A stretch of 64,000 nucleotides of DNA from assembly GCA_039657365.1 (NCBI GenBank), contig CM077583.1:50038908-50102907 (forward strand), given 5' to 3'. Positions 58,770 through 64,000 of the stretch are shown one piece after another (the first letter of the stretch is position 1; every line of letters begins with the position of its first letter). Origin of the DNA: Stephania yunnanensis. Taxonomy: Eukaryota; Streptophyta; Magnoliopsida; Ranunculales; Menispermaceae. The notes below the pieces were generated by a model. The model saw only the letters and a program-made list of their open reading frames with translations, was not told the DNA's origin and did no database searches. The position numbers and the translations under genes are program-made.

Positions 58770-60550
58770 GATCCATCTTTCTTTAATCAAATGTCTTGAG
58801 TTCGATCCTATAAATAAGAAAAATTTTAAAACTCTTCGTCAAATGTAGCTAGCATTAAATTAAAATGGGTCAAATTAGAGGATTTATTGCAGTTCTGTTA
58901 AAAATTGTCCCACTATATTACTACTTTATAGAAAAACTTTATTCAAAGGCATAAAGACAAATTATTAAATGCATAAATTAATGAATTTAATTACAATGCC
59001 CATCAATCTAATTGGCTAAAGTTTTTCAAAACTATGATAAACATTTTAATTTTTCTTAGAAACAAAACAATCCAACAACATATATGTAGGTACAACTAAT
59101 ATTAATTCAATATTTTTTTTCTTTTCATGAATTACAAAACCACTAATTTTAATTCAAAGCTCAAACAATTAATTTCGTTTATGACCAAAAATTCTCTACA
59201 ATTGTTAAACTATTTTAATTTTTATTTCCCTCACATCTCCTTTACAGCTTGACAACATTGCGTGTAATGTAAAATTGTACCAAAAACTTTGTGAACATGA
59301 AATTTATTGATCATATCTAGGGGTGTTCATGAATCCACAAATCCAATTAGATCAATTCCATTCTATTTATAATATTGTCTAAAAACTTATCACAATAAAT
59401 ATTTTATGGGTTGTATGTATCTGTCATGAGATACTCTAAATTCATGAGCACTGAAAATATCTAATTTCACCTAAAAAAAATTGTTTAGACCCAACTAAAA
59501 ATTTTGAACATTTTTTATTGAAATGTAAATTTGACACACATTTTTCTCTCTAAATATAAAATTCAATAAATTATACATGTCATTAAGATAATATTTTAAT
59601 ATTAACTTTCACAAATGTTTCTTGATACATTTATTGTTTACGCCTTACGCGCATAGCGCGGCCCCATTGACCAGTGTTTATAATAAGATTTTCTTATACG
59701 TGTAATAAACTTGAAAGTTTACCAAATATATATATATATATATATTAGATTTTATATTTAAAATATAAATTTAATGTGTCTTAATATGAAAACTCATATT
59801 TTCTCAATAAAAAAATTTCAATTTGTCCACCATAATAAATAAGAAAATATATGGGTCTTAATATGAAAAATTAGTAATTGTGAGAAAATGTTCCGCGAGA
59901 AAATCTTGGCTATCAAATGCATGAAAATGTCATAACTTGTCTCCAATTGAGGCTTGAATTCCCCCCAGACTTCTTTACACAAGTGACTTCATATCAAATT
60001 AATAAGCTAGCATTCAAAGAAATTTGTATACATACAAAAAATAAGATTTAGAAAAATTCTTAACAAATTGACTGTTCGAAATCTAGGAATAAATTGATCT
60101 TAAACAAAGCTAACTTTGTTCCAATATTTATTTATTATTATTTTGTTATTTAGAAGTAAGAATAGTGAAGGTTTGAATATAAGAATCATCTTTGTTCTAA
60201 TAAATTGTAGCAAACACACTTTTAGAAGTGTGTATTAGGCATACATTGCAATTACCCTTAGAGCCTCGGTGTGCCTACAACCCATATGATAATTACTACG
60301 ATCTGTATTCAGTAATCGATATACACCATTCAATCAAGTTTTGTAATGAACTTCGATTGATGCCAACTAAAGATCAAGCATTTATTATGTAATTCTCAAG
60401 ATTCTAACTCTGTTGTTTCTAATAGATAGTTATACCTTAAACCATTATGCTTAACTTGGTTTCAATTTTGAAAGATATTATTCAATGCGTGCACAATAAA
60501 TTTTTCCATCTTACGTGCGGAGATTAGATAAATGCTAGTTCAGGTACTTC
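58770..60550. other. AT-rich intergenic DNA
   Basis: No gene is seen. (TA)n is at 59727-59744. A GCGCATAGCGC hairpin at 59643-59653 in AT-rich surroundings recalls Helitron 3' ends, but the CTRR terminus is absent. Confidence 0.5.
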
Positions 60551-61024
60551 TGTTACAACCTATGGATACAATATTGACAGTGTCTTATTGGACACACATA
60601 GGAATGTGATCCGTTATTTATTTATTTATTTTTGTAAAGAAAAAAGGAAAAAAGAAGAAGTTGAGTTGGTTTCAACTACTTCTAGTTAGTTCCCACTACG
60701 AACACTTTTCTAAGGTTTATCTCCTTCTCAGTATCTATCAAAACATGTGTGGAGAGAAAACAAAATACAATAGAGATTTGAGAGAAAAAAAAAAGATCAG
60801 GAAGTAGAGGGAATTTTGAGGGAGATAGTTTGATACAGAGGCTTTCAGCCAAATTTGGTATTGCTTTGTAAACTTTCTTTATAGTGTATTTTTTCTGCTC
60901 TACTAAACCGTGGATGTTTCCCGATTAGAATTTTATCACGTAAAAAAAAATTCTTGCCTCTTGTTTATTTTGATTCCGTAACATTCTATTTCTTTTATTT
61001 CCTGTTCGTTGGGATATTGGGATC
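60551..61024 (+). repeat. Copia-type 5' LTR
   Basis: A 474-bp candidate LTR from TGTTACAACC to GGGATCA, followed after 7 bases by CGGTATCAGAAC, a variant of the initiator-Met primer site. Gag begins about 200 bases downstream. The partner LTR lies beyond the window. The right boundary is uncertain. Confidence 0.6.
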
Positions 61025-61226
61025 AAGTTTTCGGTATCAGAACTTAGTTTTTATAGTCCTTTTCTTCTCAAATCTATTTTGGTGGGGGTTTCATTGAATG
61101 CACGGACTCTGATCAAAGGGGGAAGAAATAGTTCCAATAAATCCTGAAATCGAAAGAAAAAAGTGATCAATAATATTCACTTTGCAAGATTCTCAAAGGT
61201 TGTTCGTTGAAAAGCTTGCATAAGAC

Positions 61227-61379
61227 ATGAATGAGATGAAGAAACATATGGAAAGAATTATGGAAATCATGCAGAGTCTCTCAATGTCAGCGGCAAAGGC
61301 TCCTCAAGTTTTTGAAGCAATGGAAGTTTCATCCTCAAATCTTCAGAATCAGAATACTGAAATGGTGGATCAGACTCCG
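61227..61379 (+). pseudogene. Retrotransposon gag N-terminus, interrupted by solo LTR E
   Basis: Open frame of 51 codons, MNEMKKHMERIMEIMQSLS through MVDQTP, with an amphipathic coiled-coil-like start typical of plant retrotransposon gag N-termini. At 61380 the TG end of solo LTR E begins. The same frame is open again after E's second CTCCG copy at 63987-64000. Confidence 0.65.
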
Positions 61380-63991
61380 TGTGGCGGCCCTGCTGCCCCG
61401 GCTACTCCTTGCTAGCTGGCCCAACTACACGTGTCCAGCACCTGCCCCTCATCTTCATGTCTCTTAAATCGTGTCCACGTATGTATTATCCGATAAATTA
61501 GTAAATTATTCTTATATTTTTTATCCATTCACTGTGGGAATCTAACTATTTCAACTGTTACTTAGTTGAAAATTTATTGAGATCCTAACCATACTAGTGG
61601 GTTGTATCTTACGAATTAACATATTCAACGAAAGTCTTAATTAATACCATTTAAACAAAGTAATTAAGCATGATAAACATTGTTCAAAGGCAAATCCAAC
61701 TGTGAAAAACCGTGAAAAGTACTTTGTATATAAGCGACAGTACCACAAACAAAGTGTATATATACATGAACGGTGTCATCTCCAGTCTCCCAATACCCAA
61801 AATATGCAAAATATCAAAGATAAACACATACAAGTAGGTCCCCGATAACGGGAAATCAGATATAGTCACCTAGGATCCCCTTGCCCCTACAAGTACTAGG
61901 ATCTACACTCAATCGTCACAAAAGACAGATGACGAGTACAGTAAGTAAAATCCCAAGGAACTCCTCTGAGCATTCGTATAACAAAGTAAAGGAAATGCAA
62001 GGAATGTTGTCAAGTAAACATGCGGAATATAAAACAAACAACTATAAATGGCTCATCGCATGAATAAACAAAAAACAAGCTAATAAATGTATATGCTCGC
62101 TCCAGATGGACTAGACTGTACTTCGAGTCACCCGGTTCCCACCAGTGGTCGCGTCCAACTGGCCCGACACTTGGTCCCTCGCGGTGCTGGCCAAATCCGT
62201 TGAGTCATGGACACGTGTACCAAGGGAAAGCTCAGGTCACCATTCACTGAGGGCCGAGTCACACTGCACAATCTAGTGCATTATAAACACATAACCAAAA
62301 AACTCGGGGGAGTAACCTCAACCCATTTCCAAATATCTGAATATAATAATGAACAACAAGGAATGATAGAAATGAAATGTAAAGTAGAATAAATACTCAG
62401 TGTCTTTCAGTTGGGTTTTACAAACCTCACACCGCTCTCCAACTTCCTCGGACTCCTGTAACCAGCCTGATATGCTCCTCGACACTGAGCCTAGGTCCAC
62501 TAAACCCCTGAAGTCCATTTTTACAAGTTTAGGTTATTTACAAAGTTTTAGATATGTATTAACTGAAAATCCCCAAAACAAATCTTTATAATCCATATTC
62601 ATCTATCATTAGCGCACTAATATGGTGTACCTAGCGCGCTAAGGGGGTGTACCTAGAGTGCTAGATGGAATTGGTGCACTAGGGAATTTAACCAGCACGC
62701 TAGTGTTCTTCGTTTCGAAGAACAGTTGCACACTCGGGACGATTAGCACGCTAATCATTCCAATTAATGCACTAATTGCTTTTTGGGATAGAATTCACAA
62801 TTCGAGAATTCCGTCCTAGCCCTATCAATTAGCTACTCTAACTGGTTTTACACTCACTCCTCATCAAAATAACTTTAATACATCAATTAAAACACTACAG
62901 ATCATTGAATTAACCCAATTTTCTCCAAATTCATGCATACACCACATTTTTCAATTTCATCAAAACCATCAAATCTAGTCAAACCAGTGAACAATTCTTT
63001 ATAGATATGGTCTAACATCATATAATTCATCAATTTACACCCAAAATCTAGAGATCTAATCATCAATTCATGAAATTCGGTAAACATGTCAAAAATTGGT
63101 TTATTAGAAAGTGGAGAAGATGAGGAAGATGATTACCTTGGTTTGTTCTATAGATTTAGCCTCTAAGTGATGAATCTCCAGCTCCAAATTCTCTTTCTCT
63201 ACACTGGATTTCTCAGTTTGCATGAATTGTGTGAGCGTTTTGATCAACACTCCACTCAGCCTCTATTTATATGTTTGTTGGAATTAATTGTGCGTACGTA
63301 TCCCGAGGCTTATCTTGTGGTTCACAAGCATGTTGTTATACACCTACTGATGACTCCAATAACGCACTCACCTCTTAGAACTAACAACCATGATGATCTA
63401 GATGTCCATCTCAAGGTCACTTTTATTTCATGCCAAAGTATAGGCTTCATTTATTCAATTAATTCTACATTATCCTTAGCCTAATCCAACCATATGGTTA
63501 GTGTTTTATTTATCAAATTTTACCAACTCATGGTCACACTAACCTTCGGCCATCCGTACTCAGTGGCTCGCGTCTCGACACACATTTTGAGGCACGTCAT
63601 AGCCTATTGTTCGAGTTTAAATTTTGGCTAGCCTATGGTTACATTACCCATTTCAATTTGATTCCATAATCATTTTTCTTGAATTTATTGAGTTTCTTTA
63701 GTGTACCAGTACTAAGCCTCTCGATACCCACATTGACATGCACTTCGAGGCAGTTACCTGTCACAGAACCTCGCACGCTCTCGTTATTCAACATACACAC
63801 ATGCGATGTCTTTAAAAAATATTTTAATAAATTGCATGGAAAATAAGCCATCTAACACATAATTTAACTAGTATACCTAGGTCGATGTGTGTCGTAGCCT
63901 ACCTGCAGCGTCCACATAGATCTGAGTTGACGTCTATGTTTGCAATTATGATATAAATAACGACGTTAATAAAATAGGTCGTTATACTCCG
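61375..63991 (-). mobile_element. Solo LTR E (gypsy type) with CTCCG target duplication
   Basis: A 2607-bp LTR (61380-63986) in minus orientation is flanked by CTCCG at 61375-61379 and 63987-63991. The left end is TGTGGCGG; the right end is GTCGTTATA, a one-base change from the expected TTACA-type end. It is related to the LTR of element C: shared ACGAGTACAGTAAGTAAA block (61932-61949), CTTCCTCGG block, TAGCGC palindromes and hairpin. No internal region is present, so it is a solo LTR. The open frames inside have no product. Confidence 0.9.
62605..62815. repeat. TAGCGCGCTA palindrome array and hairpins in LTR E
   Basis: TAGCGCACTA 62610-62619, TAGCGCGCTA 62632-62641, TAGAGTGCTA 62654-62663 and TAGCACGCTA 62743-62752, with other half-sites between. 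A GTTCTTCG-TT-CGAAGAAC palindrome is at about 62704-62722, and a GAATTC-ACAATTCGA-GAATTC hairpin at about 62791-62811. Confidence 0.75.
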
Positions 63992-64000
63992 TTCAAAGTA
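63992..64000 (+). pseudogene. Gag continuation after solo LTR E
   Basis: The last nine bases keep the gag reading frame open past the right CTCCG copy, as expected if E inserted into gag. The rest is outside the window. Confidence 0.55.

Noticed and set aside
57885..58776. Open frames of 60-100 codons inside the hAT element
   Set aside because: AT-rich, no conserved blocks, no hAT transposase motifs.
59643..59675. Helitron-like 3' end (GCGCATAGCGC hairpin), possibly paired with TCTATACTATTATAATAG at 54355
   Set aside because: The CTRR terminus and insertion between A and T are not present; 5 kb with other insertions separates the two.
1..64000. CRISPR arrays, bacterial operons, rRNA or tRNA genes
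   Set aside because: None seen; regular repeats present are satellites, microsatellites or LTR motifs of a plant genome.

Overview
The window is nuclear DNA from a flowering plant, most probably a eudicot. It is AT-rich, has intron-containing genes with GT..AG splice sites, and carries plant-type LTR retrotransposons, MULEs and hAT elements. The species cannot be told from the sequence. Two host genes are complete. One is a LysM receptor-like kinase of the CERK1/NFR1/LYK3 type (24715-30601, +, 11 exons, 618 aa). The other is the ascorbate gene GDP-L-galactose phosphorylase, VTC2/GGP (51979-49497, -, 7 exons, 440 aa), with a non-AUG upstream ORF in its leader.

Region 1-22.2 kb is a stack of nested LTR retrotransposons. 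From outside in: a minus-strand Ty3/gypsy element C (gag at 16953-17279, LTR from about 17922 to 21100, itself probably inside an older LTR ending at 22183); a minus-strand gypsy element B inserted in C's gag (B's 5' LTR is 15154-16952 plus 3505-3972, its gag-pol runs left from 3504); a plus-strand Tekay-type chromovirus A with both LTRs (3973-15148) inserted in B's LTR; and a 1778-bp solo LTR D (8426-10203) inserted in A's reverse transcriptase with a perfect 5-bp duplication.

Region 22.2-31.9 kb holds a Mutator-type MITE, the LysM kinase gene (a hAT MITE and a 149-bp tandem duplication lie in its first intron) and a small unrecognised intact gene on the minus strand (136 codons). Region 32-41 kb holds a degenerate second copy of the kinase 3' half, split by a deleted Ty1/copia element, then a second intact copy of the 136-codon gene. 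A scrap of a sugar transporter gene lies at 41.2 kb. Region 41.8-47.9 kb is a 6.1-kb Mutator-like element coding a decayed transposase and a plant-mobile-domain protein. A third, mostly deleted kinase remnant (48.05-48.69 kb) follows, then VTC2.

Region 52.5-61 kb is AT-rich intergenic DNA with two TIR elements and a tandem array of about 395-bp units. The last 3.4 kb are a copia LTR and the start of its gag, cut by a minus-oriented gypsy solo LTR E (61380-63986). A perfect CTCCG duplication flanks E, and the gag frame resumes after it.

The host genes do not form a pathway. The kinase acts in chitin/Nod/Myc-factor perception at the plasma membrane, and VTC2 acts in cytosolic and nuclear ascorbate synthesis. 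The locus history is repeated tandem duplication of the kinase 3' end with its small minus-strand neighbour, followed by decay and transposon invasion.
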